Below the pieces are notes generated by a model. That model had not been told where the DNA came from. It was given only the letters and a program-made list of their open reading frames with translations, and did no database searches. Of a stretch of DNA of 64,000 nt, positions 1 through 11,200 are shown one piece after another. This stretch comes from Cololabis saira. Taxonomy: Eukaryota > Chordata > Actinopteri > Beloniformes > Belonidae. The stretch's first letter is position 1, and each line of letters opens with the position of its first letter. Location of the stretch: assembly GCF_033807715.1 (NCBI RefSeq), contig NC_084596.1:39852458-39916457 (forward strand), read 5' to 3'. Position numbers and translations under genes: made by a program.

Positions 1-322
1 TCTATCTAATCCGACATGCCAACCCAGCAGAGATCTACGGCGACCAGAACCCAGAGAAAAACAGGAAGGGACCAATCAATCTTAAACATCCGTTTCTCTT
101 CACCATCCTCACCTAAAGAAGAACTCAGCTAATCAGTCTGGTCATAAAAACAGAACGTGGTTCTGCACTGAGAGCAACCATCAGTGTACAATCTTATAGA
201 AAAAACCCCTCATACTTTTAACAATTTCATAAAATCCTAACAATGGTACATCCTGTTCAGATCATTACTTTCTTTTCACCACTCCATCTTTTTGGAAAAT
301 GCTTTTCTAGTAGCGTTCAACT
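1..322. other. Unassigned left edge
   Basis: AT-rich, no open frame of note, no repeat recognised. It may belong to a repeat or gene cut by the window edge. Confidence 0.3.
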
Positions 323-1164
323 TAGGGTGGCCAACCATCCCTTGAAAAATGGAATCGTCCCGTATTTATAAACTAAAGTATGCGTCCCGTAATGAGCTGA
401 AAAGGGACGCACTTTGTCCCGTATTACTGAGAGTCCAAAAATAGTTGGATATGCCAATGGAAAATGGCATTGAGCTGTTGAGTTCATAAGTTATTTTTCT
501 GTTTTACTACAACTGTAGCTACAGTCATGGCCTTTGAGACTTTCTGTTTGCACTTTTGTTATTGCACTAAAAATGTGCACTATTACAGGATAGATGTTCT
601 GCTTTCTTTCTATTGTTTTATATTAATTTATACAATTTTAAGTTAAGCAGGACAGTTTTCTGTTTAAGAAAGATACTTATTTTATTCAGTTAATTTAGTT
701 ATTTTGTATTAAAGTGAATTGCTGGATAATAATTAGTTTTCCATGCGTCTCTGGAACTCATTACCATCCCAACTCATTCACTCACTTCAAATTACAACTC
801 AAAACTCATCTGTTCAAGACTGCCTATCTCATTTAACGATTCATCTCTTGTAGTTTTCTTACCTCTGCTGTTTTTAAATGCTTTTGATGTTTCTTTTAAA
901 TGTATTCTGCTGGCTTTATTCTAATTTATTTTAGTTGTGTACGCCGACCTTGAGTGCCTAGAAAGGCGCCTTAGAAATACAATTTTATTATTATTATTAT
1001 TATTATGGCATTCAAAAATATGCATCTAATTCAGGTTTGAGTCAAATAGTTAAAAAATCGTTTCACTCGCAAAAAAAATTCTCCACGCCAGGAAGGTAAT
1101 CGGGTTGGGCGGCCCTGCAGATGAGGTGTGCCTTTATTTATTTTTCAGGGAGTTGGCAACTCTA
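323..1164. mobile_element. Degenerate inverted-repeat element holding a LINE tail
   Basis: Ends are related inverted repeats (tagggtggccaacc at the left, ggagttggcaactcta at the right). Inside, about 745-1005 is the 3' end of an L2/Rex-like LINE. Its frame includes a W-NSLP-like end, and gaccttgagtgcctagaaag, a typical fish LINE tail motif, is followed by (TTA)n. Confidence 0.45.
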
Positions 1165-1299
1165 GTCCCACTAGCTCAGTCCTAATCTCCATGAATGAAA
1201 ATGCAGGTCATCAAACGTCAATAAAACAGCAGTTTCTGATAAAACCCTGACTCTTCTCTGCACCAGGTCCTCAGATCTCCAGGGAGTGTACAGGGACGT

Positions 1300-1440
1300 A
1301 AAGGAGTGTTGCGTGACCCGGATACTTCACCTTCCAACCTCGGCATCGTCTCCCCGCCCGGTTCCTCTACTCCGGCAGCCGCCGACCCGAGGCTTCGGGG
1401 CGGCGTCTGAGACCGCGGACCATGGCCTGGATGTTATTGA
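1300..1440 (+). promoter_or_regulatory. CpG-rich segment, probable senp5 promoter/5'UTR
   Basis: A short GC- and CpG-dense block lies just upstream of the senp5 reading frame and stands out from AT-rich surroundings. No TATA box was seen. The transcription start cannot be placed by eye. Confidence 0.4.
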
Positions 1441-1481
1441 GACCCTGTCTGTTGCCAAGTAGAAAACTTTTGATTGTTTGA
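1422..1481 (+). other. Possible upstream ORF in the senp5 5'UTR
   Basis: A 19-codon frame, MAWMLLRPCLLPSRKLLIV then TGA, starts in a strong Kozak context (gcggaccATGg) and ends about 120 nt before the proposed senp5 start. If this region is in the mRNA, it could lower translation of the main frame. It is equally possible that the 5' exon is spliced differently. Confidence 0.35.
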
Positions 1482-1599
1482 GCCCCAAAGCAAACCCTCG
1501 CTAAAGACGGCGCGATTCCCGCCCCCATGTGAGTCCCTGTCACTCCGTGCATTCAGCCTCTGTCTGATGCAGCAACCGCGCTGTCGAAAAGCACAACGT

Positions 1600-2245
1600 A
1601 TGAAGAGGAGGAAGGGCTTCATGTCGTCAGTCAAAGGAGTGTCTCATCTGTCCAGGCGAGCCAAGAGACGCTTGTATTGTAAGTTGCAGTTTTGGATGTG
1701 GAGGAAGCGGCGGGAGAAGTCTCGATTTGGGATTTTAAGAAGTAGAAGGTGCACACACAACTCACTGGTGAGAACGTCAAGCTTGGTGTCGCCTCTTGGA
1801 TGTGACGCAGGAGGCTCAGAAGACGCCGTCAGATTGCACAACGGCCTGCCGACGCAGAGCGAAGCGGCCCGTCTTTCCGGAGCGCTGGCTGGCGCCAGGT
1901 GCTCGCAAGTTACTGATGCAAACGTTTACGGCGGCGCTGCCAGTCAGACGCTACCAGAGACAACCATGTTGTGTCAGAATGGAGAAACTTGGTTACGGCC
2001 TGACCAACCTACTGGAAAACTTGACCACACTGCCCCGCCCCCTCAGTGCACGGACAGTAAAGCATGTGACGGGAACAAATGGTGCACCGCACCAAGAACA
2101 CAAAGGCTGGAGGTGGAATATCTGTCACAACACCACAGTCGGAACCAGAATCCCTACAGAGCGACGGACGAGACGCTCGGCGGGAAAAAGGCGCCTTCTG
2201 CTCAGCAGGAAGTCGACGTCGGTGCTTTGACGAGAGACATCCAAG
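1600..2245 (+). CDS. senp5: senp5 N-terminal exon (basic, low-complexity region)
   Basis: Encodes about 215 residues rich in Arg and Lys at the start (MKRRKGFMSS..., RRAKRRLYCK, RKRREKSRFGIL), consistent with the nuclear/nucleolar targeting region of SENP3/SENP5 proteins. The open frame runs on into the intron, but a good donor (AAG/gtatgt) at 2245 leaves phase 1, which matches the acceptor at 5754. The rest of the exon has no recognised domain and is the least certain part of the model. The frame has no upstream stop until before 1474, but no ATG before 1567. Confidence 0.65.
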
Positions 2246-5200
2246 GTATGTTTTGCACTTTTGCTTTTATGATTTTTGGGTTTCCATCTTATGTGGCAGG
2301 CTGGAATACAAACTCAGCAGTCACTTTATGATATACAGCCTGCTCATACTCAGCTGGACCTCCGTTTACCTTTACAACAGCCTCGCTTTTCTGAGTATGC
2401 TCCTATGGAGACAAAATCTACATTTAAAGACACTGCAACTGCCTGCAAGTGCAGGGAATCTGTTACAAGAGCAAACTGCAGCACCTCAGAGATTTTGTCC
2501 TGTTGTCACTCCAGCCCAGTGAGCCGGGTGGCCGTGCGGTGGGTCTCACGGTTGCTGCAGATTCATTGGCTGCTCGTCCGTGACTTAAATTTCCCGTTCT
2601 ACGACGTGCCCAAGGTGCTGTGTTGAACTGGCGTGCGGTAACTGTGGAGGTTATTTAGTTACGACTACCTCCAAACCAGTTTGAGATGATGCGAGTAGCG
2701 ACGGGGCGCGTTATCTGCTGGTCATTAAGGTCAGCCGCAATACTCAGGTGGACTGGCATTTAAACGATGCTCAGTTGCTCAAGTCTAATGGTACTTTTCC
2801 ACAAGTACCTACTCGGCTCTACTCATCTCAGCTTGGTTTCTTTTCCATAACAATTCAGCTGGAGCAGAAGTAAGAAGGTTGGAGCGAAGCTGCTGTGACG
2901 TATTTGATTGTGTGATGACATCAGATGCAGCCGGACTCAGCCGCTTAGAACCTCGGCAGAATAGTTACAGAAAAAGTATCTATTCGGCACTTTAGACCCC
3001 TAGTGGGAAAGAACCAAACCCAGTGGAGGCGAGTCAGGCTGAGTAGGTACTAGTGGAAAAGTAAAGACGGTATCCCATGTAACATTACCACCATCATCAG
3101 TCTGGATCACTGACTCAAGGTCATCCCAATGTCACATCAGTATCGGTTAAATGGACCACGGCTGTGGTCAATTCAACACCAAATGTCTTGTGAATCAAAA
3201 ACCAAAGTCTGCGGGGCACGGTGGCGCAGCAGGTAGTGCAGCCGTTTCACAGCAAGAAGGTCCTGGGTTCGGTTCCCGCCGGGGACGCTGTGGGCGCTGA
3301 AGTGCGTGTTAGTTCCCCCATGACTTCAGAACCACACCCTGGGTGGGGTTGGAGAAAGGATCTTTCTGTGTGGACTTTGCATGTTCTCCCTGAGTTACCT
3401 TAGTAGCTAATGTGAGCTACCCCTCACAAAAACATGCAACAGTCCTGGGCTATACTGCCCCCTCTGGCCAACCGGGGCACCAGATGGGGTGGGGAGGATC
3501 TGGCCGGAATAACGTGATCCTTCCATGCGCTACGTCCGGCCAGAGAAACCCCACCCTGTCTGGTGAAAAGATGCGGCCTGCTCACTCCTCAGGTTAAGGA
3601 GGAGACCTGAGCTCAGTGCAGGGCCCTCCCGGGGTTGGTAGAGGATGGCAATGCACAGGACTGTTAGGTAGGAGCACTGGGTGATAAAATGGGGAAAAAA
3701 CCGGGATAAAAATATAAAAAAAAACAAAGTCTACGACTCAAAACCCTTAAGCAAGAGTACCTTTCTCTCTTGCTTGTGTTGGATTACCTGCCTGTGGAGG
3801 TAGCGTCCTAATCTTCTGTTGTCCAGTGGTGGGAACCCGTGGAGGTAACGTCCTAATCTTGTGTTGTCCAGTGGTGGGAACCCGTGGAGGTAACGTCCTA
3901 ATCTTGTGTTGTCCAGTGGTGGGAACCCGTGGCGGTCGTAGCTTCGGTTTCCCGGCCTGCTGCTGCGTCCAGGTTAACGTCCAGGGGGCTTCTTCCTCGT
4001 ATCCTGGTTGTAATATATGTGGATCTTGGAGTTACTTTTGGCTTTCCGTCATCTGGAACCAGTCTAGCCAGGGGCCTGTACTACGAAGCGGGATTTGGGG
4101 TTAGCGAGGTAACTTCAGGTTTAACCCTGGGTTTTCAGGACTACGACGGTGGTTCACTTCTTACCGGGGTACATCGCCATGGTAACTTATGCTGAACAGT
4201 TAACCTGCTCCGGAGCAGGTTATGTTCGAGATACAGATCGCCGGGTATAAAAGCACCGCCCACTGACCAATCAGCTCTCTTGGAAAATGGCATGCCCTTT
4301 CGAAGAGAATCCAGTGGAGCTCGGTGCGCGGATCGTGAGAGGAAAAAAAAAAGAGTGGGCTGACTTTCAACAAAAATTTAATTAGTCAAGAAACTAAGCA
4401 ATTCCTTTCATACCCAAGTATCAACACTTTATCATTTCTTTTCTCCTGACAGAGAGGTATGCAAGTACGTTTGTCTTTGCTGTAGATACCCTCACTCCGT
4501 CTTTCTAAGAAAACTACTTTTGCAAATAAACCTTTATGTACAAACTGTAAATATACTGTAGAAACAAGGTATGAGTCATTTGAGAGAGGATGAAATGTCA
4601 GACCTCGTTTAATTTGAACACGACATGAACTTTTAATTTCAAGTCTAAATATTAAGTTAAATCACAGTGTAATTTATCCTTTGCTCTTCGCTACTGAAAT
4701 AAGCGGCTCTGACAGCGGACTTCTCCATGCTTGCGATTGGTCATGCGCTGAAAACACCGCCCCTTTTATGTGCACGCGCTCATATCCAGATTGGAGAAAC
4801 CTGGGTTGATATACCGAGTTGATAACCACCGTCGTGTGACCGCTTAGCGTGATTGCAATTGTCCGGGTTAGTGAATCTGGATAAGGAAAAGATATCCTGG
4901 GTATGTTGAACTTGCTTCGTAGTACAGGCCCCAGGTCTCTTCTTACGTCTGGCATCAGGTCGCCTTCACCATGAACGCTTTGGCATTTCCCCACTCAAGG
5001 AAATAAGCTTTCTTGTAACTCCAGACAAACTCGTGCCACCTGGTAAGGGCTGGGGATCGATTCAAATGTCAAGATTCGATTCCGATTCTTAAGATTCAGA
5101 ATCGATTATCAGGCTTTGATTCGATTCGATTCGGATATTGATTTGGGTTAGTGTTATTAAAAACGTTTTTTTCAGCTGTTGCATAAATTATAAGACTGTT

Positions 5201-8200
5201 TAGTTATGCAACATATTAATACTAGTATTATATTGAGATTCAACAGCAAGTATTGGCGGTTAATGATGCTGTAAGGACCAATTTCAGAAACACTGTGGTG
5301 CAGAATTATCAAACAGCATTTTATGCAAATGTAACCCCAATACGGTATATAAAGCAAAGAAATATAGACAATTAATGCAATTTTAACTGAACACTTTAAT
5401 GTTTTCATACCTTTTTTTTTAAAATATTTAAAGGCAAAAACATGGCATTAGTTACTCTGATGTCCAACAAAACATTCCTTTTTTAGGCATAAACTAAAAA
5501 ATACCAAAAGTTGTAATGTAATGACACATTTTTTTTTTTTTTTTTTAAATCGATCTTTAGACATATGAATCGATTTTTAGTAATTAATATGAGAATCGAT
5601 ATAGAATTGGAAAATCAATCTTTTCAACACAGGCCTACTGGTAACGATCTCACGCAGCTGCTGTGAACGGTAACGTCCAGCATCCGTCGTTTCCAGCTGG
5701 GTCTGCGTCGCTTTTCCACAGCTGCCAATGACAGTTTCTCCTCGTTTGTCTAGACTTTCTCGGTGGCTTCTACAGAAGATATGGGAGTTTCATCCCACTT
5801 CGCAACAGCGACGTGCTGAAACATCTGAGGAGGAAGTTTAACCGCGACTTCAGTGGCGGGTAAGACCTGAACGGGCCAAGCTCGGAGGTATGTGGCGAGG
5901 AGGGAGGTGTTTGGTCTTCCTGGATAAACTGATCTTTTCCTACCTGTGCAGGAAAACCGTAATCTTCTCAGAGGTTTCAAGATGGCAAAATGCCATCATT
6001 CAGAGAAGCGTCCCCTGCTTCCGGGTGGTTTACAAGAAACACGTACTGACCCTGGAGGACTTGCTGACGCTGGCAGATCAGAACTGGCTCAATGACCAGG
6101 TTGGCATCAAACGCACCGAGAACATTCAGATTCTTGAGAGGAAATAATGACATGTTGTTTTTTAAAAGTGAATTTTCCTGGCGTGCATTTATTTTTTTCT
6201 GTTGAAGGTCATGAACATGTACGGAGAGTTGATCATGGAGTCGTCTCATCATGAGGTAACTGCTGAGAAGCTGTTACAGTGTTGTGTTTTTATGTGTGAA
6301 TATTTCCCCCAGAAGGTGTTTCTAAGTATGAACAATAAGTACAATAACAGTAAGTAACTATGTAAGGAGCACTTTTCAAACTGCTTTAAAACAAGGTAAC
6401 AGTCGAATAAAAGGGAATGAAACCACAAAAAACAACGGCATAAAGCAATATGTATAATAATAATAATATTAATAATAATAATTAATAATAAAATAGTTAG
6501 AATAAACTGTTTTATTATTTAGAATAAAATCGTTTTCAGCAGTTTTTATTTTTTTCATAGTCTCTTCCAAAACTATAAAACGAGGAGAATCCAGCATCTC
6601 CGTGTCGTCACCACGTGTTTTAAAATGAAGACAAGACAGTGTTTTTACCTCTTGCATTGAGCGACGGCCCACTCGCCCCTCAACGATGTAGCCAGTCGGC
6701 ATATGCGACTTATCAAAGAGTCTCTAAAACGCTGGAATACACTGATCTATGTTTTTTGTTTTTAAATTCTGGGTGTATAAACAGACTATTTACATCAAGT
6801 TGAACGTTGACATAATAGATACACAACATATCGGTAATTTTTATAGAAGACTTCAGTAACGTGTAGATGACATATACCATCAAATTTCCTTGCATGTTGC
6901 CGGGTTTCACTGTTGTCTAAACAGTTACTAATAGTTAGATAATAGTCTAAATTAGGTGTCAAAATCGGGGCCCGCCATATGTGGCCTTCTATTGTCCAAT
7001 CAAAACAACCGCTCCATCATGCAGCCACCTTAAGTATCCCTCAAATGGCTCTTTGAGGTGTGAAAATGAGTTTGGCACTAAACCGTCCATAGCGCACGTC
7101 AGTGCATCACGGGTTATCACATGTCGTAGCCAATAAAAACACTGCAACTCAAAGCTGCAGCAGACATCGCAGAAATTTCAGTATCAACTTCACTAAAGAC
7201 GCTGAAGTGCGTGTTAGTTCCCCCATGACTTCAGTGCCCACACCCTGGGTGGGGTTGGCGAAAGGATCTTTCTGTGTGGAGTTTTTATGTTATCCCCGTG
7301 TTCCATTGGGTAGCTAATGGGAGCTACCCTCACAAAAACATGCAACAGTCCTGGGCTATATATGCCCCCTCTGGCCAACCGGGGCGCCGGGTGGGGTGGG
7401 GAGGATCCGGCCGGAATAACGTGATCCTTCCACGCGCTACGTCCGGCCGGAGAATCCCCACCCTGTCTGGTGAAAAGATGCGGCCTGCTCACTCCTCAGG
7501 TTAAGGAGGAGACCTGAGCTCAGTGCAGGGCCCTCCCGGGGTTGGTAGATGATGGCAATGCCCAGGACTGTTAGGTAGGAGCACTGGGTGATAAAATGGG
7601 GAAAAAACCAGGATAAAAAATATATATAAAAAAAAAAAAAAAACTTCACTAAAGACTAAACTACAGAGAGGAGGGCCCACGTCTGAATTTAAGCTGCAGT
7701 AAAACCTGAATAAGCCTCACAAAAGAGAACAGCTGTTGTCTGGTGACGTACATGGGTCCTGTATTCACGCACTAAATTGTCCGCAAAGCATAATTTATGG
7801 ACATGGTAGTTTGTAGGATAAAATGAAGATTGTGCACCTTAAAGGGCTGAAATTTATTAAATTAATTATTATAAATTCTTATTTGGATGTGAATATTTGA
7901 ACTTTCTTATTTTGATATTTGTTTTAGTCAGATGTTTAGATCCAGAGTTGACGTCCTCCAAACATGTAACCCCCACCGTTATTCCACCTTCCTATATAGG
8001 CTGGAAACATTAGGATTACTTCCTCTGATGTAAATGAATACATGTAAAAATAAGGTAGTGCATGACACGACAATGTTATGATGTTTTTGAAACTGTTTTC
8101 ACTAATATGTACGACTTGACGCAAGCTTTCTCCGTACTGTGTTGTTTTCTTTGCTGCCCCTGTTTGTGCATGATGTGATCTAGGTTTGTTATTTTTACAA

Positions 8201-11200
8201 TTTTAACAGTTTCCTCTGTACGGAAGAGTATTAGGGCCAGGCAAAATAAAAATAATGTTTTAGAGGAGGAAGATTTTTTTTTCATTATGCACTTCGAGAA
8301 AAAAGTCGAAATGTCGAGATTAATGTTTAAATGTTGAGAAAAAAGGGGAAATATCGACTTTATTCTTGAAATTGTATTTCAACATTAATCTCGACATTTC
8401 GACTTTTCTCGAAGTGCACAATAAAAAAAAATCTTCCCCTCTCAAATATTTTTTCTCCTGCATGGCCCTAATACTCTTCCGTACCTCTGTGCTCGTGCCA
8501 TGATCAATCTTTATTCAGAGCACAAACTTCACAATCTTTTCTTAAATTTTCTTCAAGGTTCATTTTCTCAACAGTTTCTTCCACCGGCAGCTCATGACCA
8601 AAGGCTACGATGGGGTGAAGCGATGGACGAAGCAGGTTAGGTCTAACATTGACGTGGTGACACTTTGTTTTTGAGATCTTTTAACAAACAGCTGAGTCCC
8701 TGTAATCAACTTATGATTACAAGCAGATGACTAAAGGCACGTTTCCCTGCAACTCAGGTGGATTTGTTCTCCAAGAGTCTCCTGCTGGTCCCCGTCCACC
8801 TGGAGGTTCATTGGTGTCTCGTGACGGCCAACATCGCCACGAAGAAGATTTGCCTTTATGATTCTCAAGGGAATGCTCTGCAGAAGGTTGCAAGGGTAAT
8901 TAGATTAAAAATAAAAAAAGAAGAAATCCACCTATTTCTTCTTGCGGGACAAGAAATCCTCATTCAGGTGCTTTATTTCCAACAGAACATCCTGAAATAC
9001 CTAATGACGGAAGCGAAAGAGAAGCAGCAAACTGCCTTTCAGGACGGTTGGAGTGTGTCGTTCGATGAGGTACGTGGAGTGGACACGCCTTCTGAGCCCA
9101 AATCAGTCCTGATCAGTTTTCAAGCTCGTGTTACTGTATGATCCAGTATCCGGCGCTAAAGCTCACACAGCCACACACCATCACAGACCAGAGACACACC
9201 AGAAACACCTGATTGGAAGCTTAATTCTTCAATTTCCCTCATCTGGGATTCGGTCATTAGCAGTTCAGCCCCGATCCCTCTGTTTATACTTAAGTGTGGT
9301 CATGAACCTCTGTAACTTTCACACAAATTTCTCCAAATATCTGACTTGCCTCGCTTCGTCTTTGTTTTGTAAAGATCTTCTTAGAGGTTTTTTTCCACCT
9401 CATTGATTTCCATCTTGTCGCTAGACTACATCCCGATCCTGCAGTGTTTTTTTTTTTTGTTTTTTTTTTAGCCGCCCGCAGCAAAGTTCAAACCGCCCGA
9501 TTTGCGTTGGGTCCCTCGGGACTCAATCCCAATGCAGCTCTCTACCCCCCGTACCTAACCCTCCGTACCTAACCCCCCGTACCTAACCCTCCGTACCTAA
9601 CCCTCCGTACCTAACCCTCCGTACCTAACCCTCCGTACCTAACCCTCCGTACCTAACCCTCCGTACCTAACCCTCCGTACCTAACCCTCCGTACCTAACC
9701 CTCCGTATCTAACCCTCCGTATCTAACCCTCCGTACCTAACCCTCCGTACCTAACCCTCCGTATCTAACCCTCCGTACATAACCCTCCGTATCTAACCCT
9801 CCGTATCTAACCCTCCGTATCTAACCCCCTGTACCTAACCCTCTGTACCTAACCCTCCGTACCTAACCCTCCGTACCTAACCCTCTGTACCTAACCCTCC
9901 GTACCTAACCCTCCTTACCTAACCCCCCGTATCTAACCCTCCGTACCTAGCCCTCCGTACCTAACCCCCTGTACCTAACCCTCCTTACCTAACCCCCTGT
10001 ACCTAACCCTCCGTACATAACCCTCCGTACATAACCCCCCGTACCTAACCCTCCGTACCTAATCCCCTGTACCTAACCCTCCGTACCTAACCCTCCGTAC
10101 ATAACCCTCCGTACATAACCCTCCGTACCTAACCCTCCGTACCTAACCCTCCGTACCTAACGGACATAACCCTCCGTACCTAACCCTCCGTACATAACCC
10201 CCCGTACCTAACCCTCCGTACCTAACCCTCCGTACCTAACCCTCCGTACCTAACCCTCCGTACCTAACCCTCCGTACCTAACCCTCCGTACCTAACCCTC
10301 CGTACATAACCCTCCGTACCTAACCCTCCGTACATAACCCCCCGTACCTAACCCCCTGTACCTAACCCTCCGTACCTAATCCCCTGTACCTAACCCTCCG
10401 TACCTAATCCCCTGTACCTAACCCTCCGTACCTAACCCCCTGTACCTAACCCCCCGTATCTAACCCCCCGTACCTAACCCCCCGTACCTAACCCCCCGTA
10501 TCTAACCCCCCGTACCTAACCCCCCGTACCTAACCCTCCGTACCTAACCCTCCGTACATAACCCTCCGTATCTAACCCTCCGTATCTAACCCTCCGTATC
10601 TAACCCTCCGTATCTAACCCTCCGTATCTAACCCTCCGTACCTAACCCTCCGTACCTAACCCTCCGTACCTAACCCCCTGTATCTAACCCTCCGTATCTA
10701 ACCCTCCGTATCTAACCCTCCGTACCTAACCCCCTGTACCTAACCCCCCGTATCTAACCCCCCGTACCTAACCCCCCGTACCTAACCCCCCGTATCTAAC
10801 CCCCCGTACCTAACCCCCCGTACCTAACCCTCCGTACCTAACCCCCCGTATCTAACCCTCCGTACCTAACCCCCCGTATCTAACCCTCTGTACCTAACCC
10901 TCCGTACCTAACCCCCTGTACCTAACCCCCCGTATCTAACCCCCCGTACCTAACCCCCCGTATCTAACCCCCCGTACCTAACCCCCCGTACCTAACCCCC
11001 CGTACCTAACCCCCCGTACCTAACCCCCCGTACCTAACCCCCCGTACCTAACCCTCCGTACCTAACCCCCCGTATCTAACCCTCTGTACCTAACCCTCCG
11101 TACCTAACCCCCCGTACCTAACCCTCCGTACCTAACCCTCCGTACCTAACCCTCCGTACCTAACCCTCCGTACCTAACCCTCCGTATCTAACCCTCCGTA

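Noticed and set aside
2079..2626. Overlapping plus-strand frames after senp5 exon 1
   Set aside because: They are alternative frames of the exon and the following intron without domain similarity or good splice context. The conserved senp5 continuation is at 5754.
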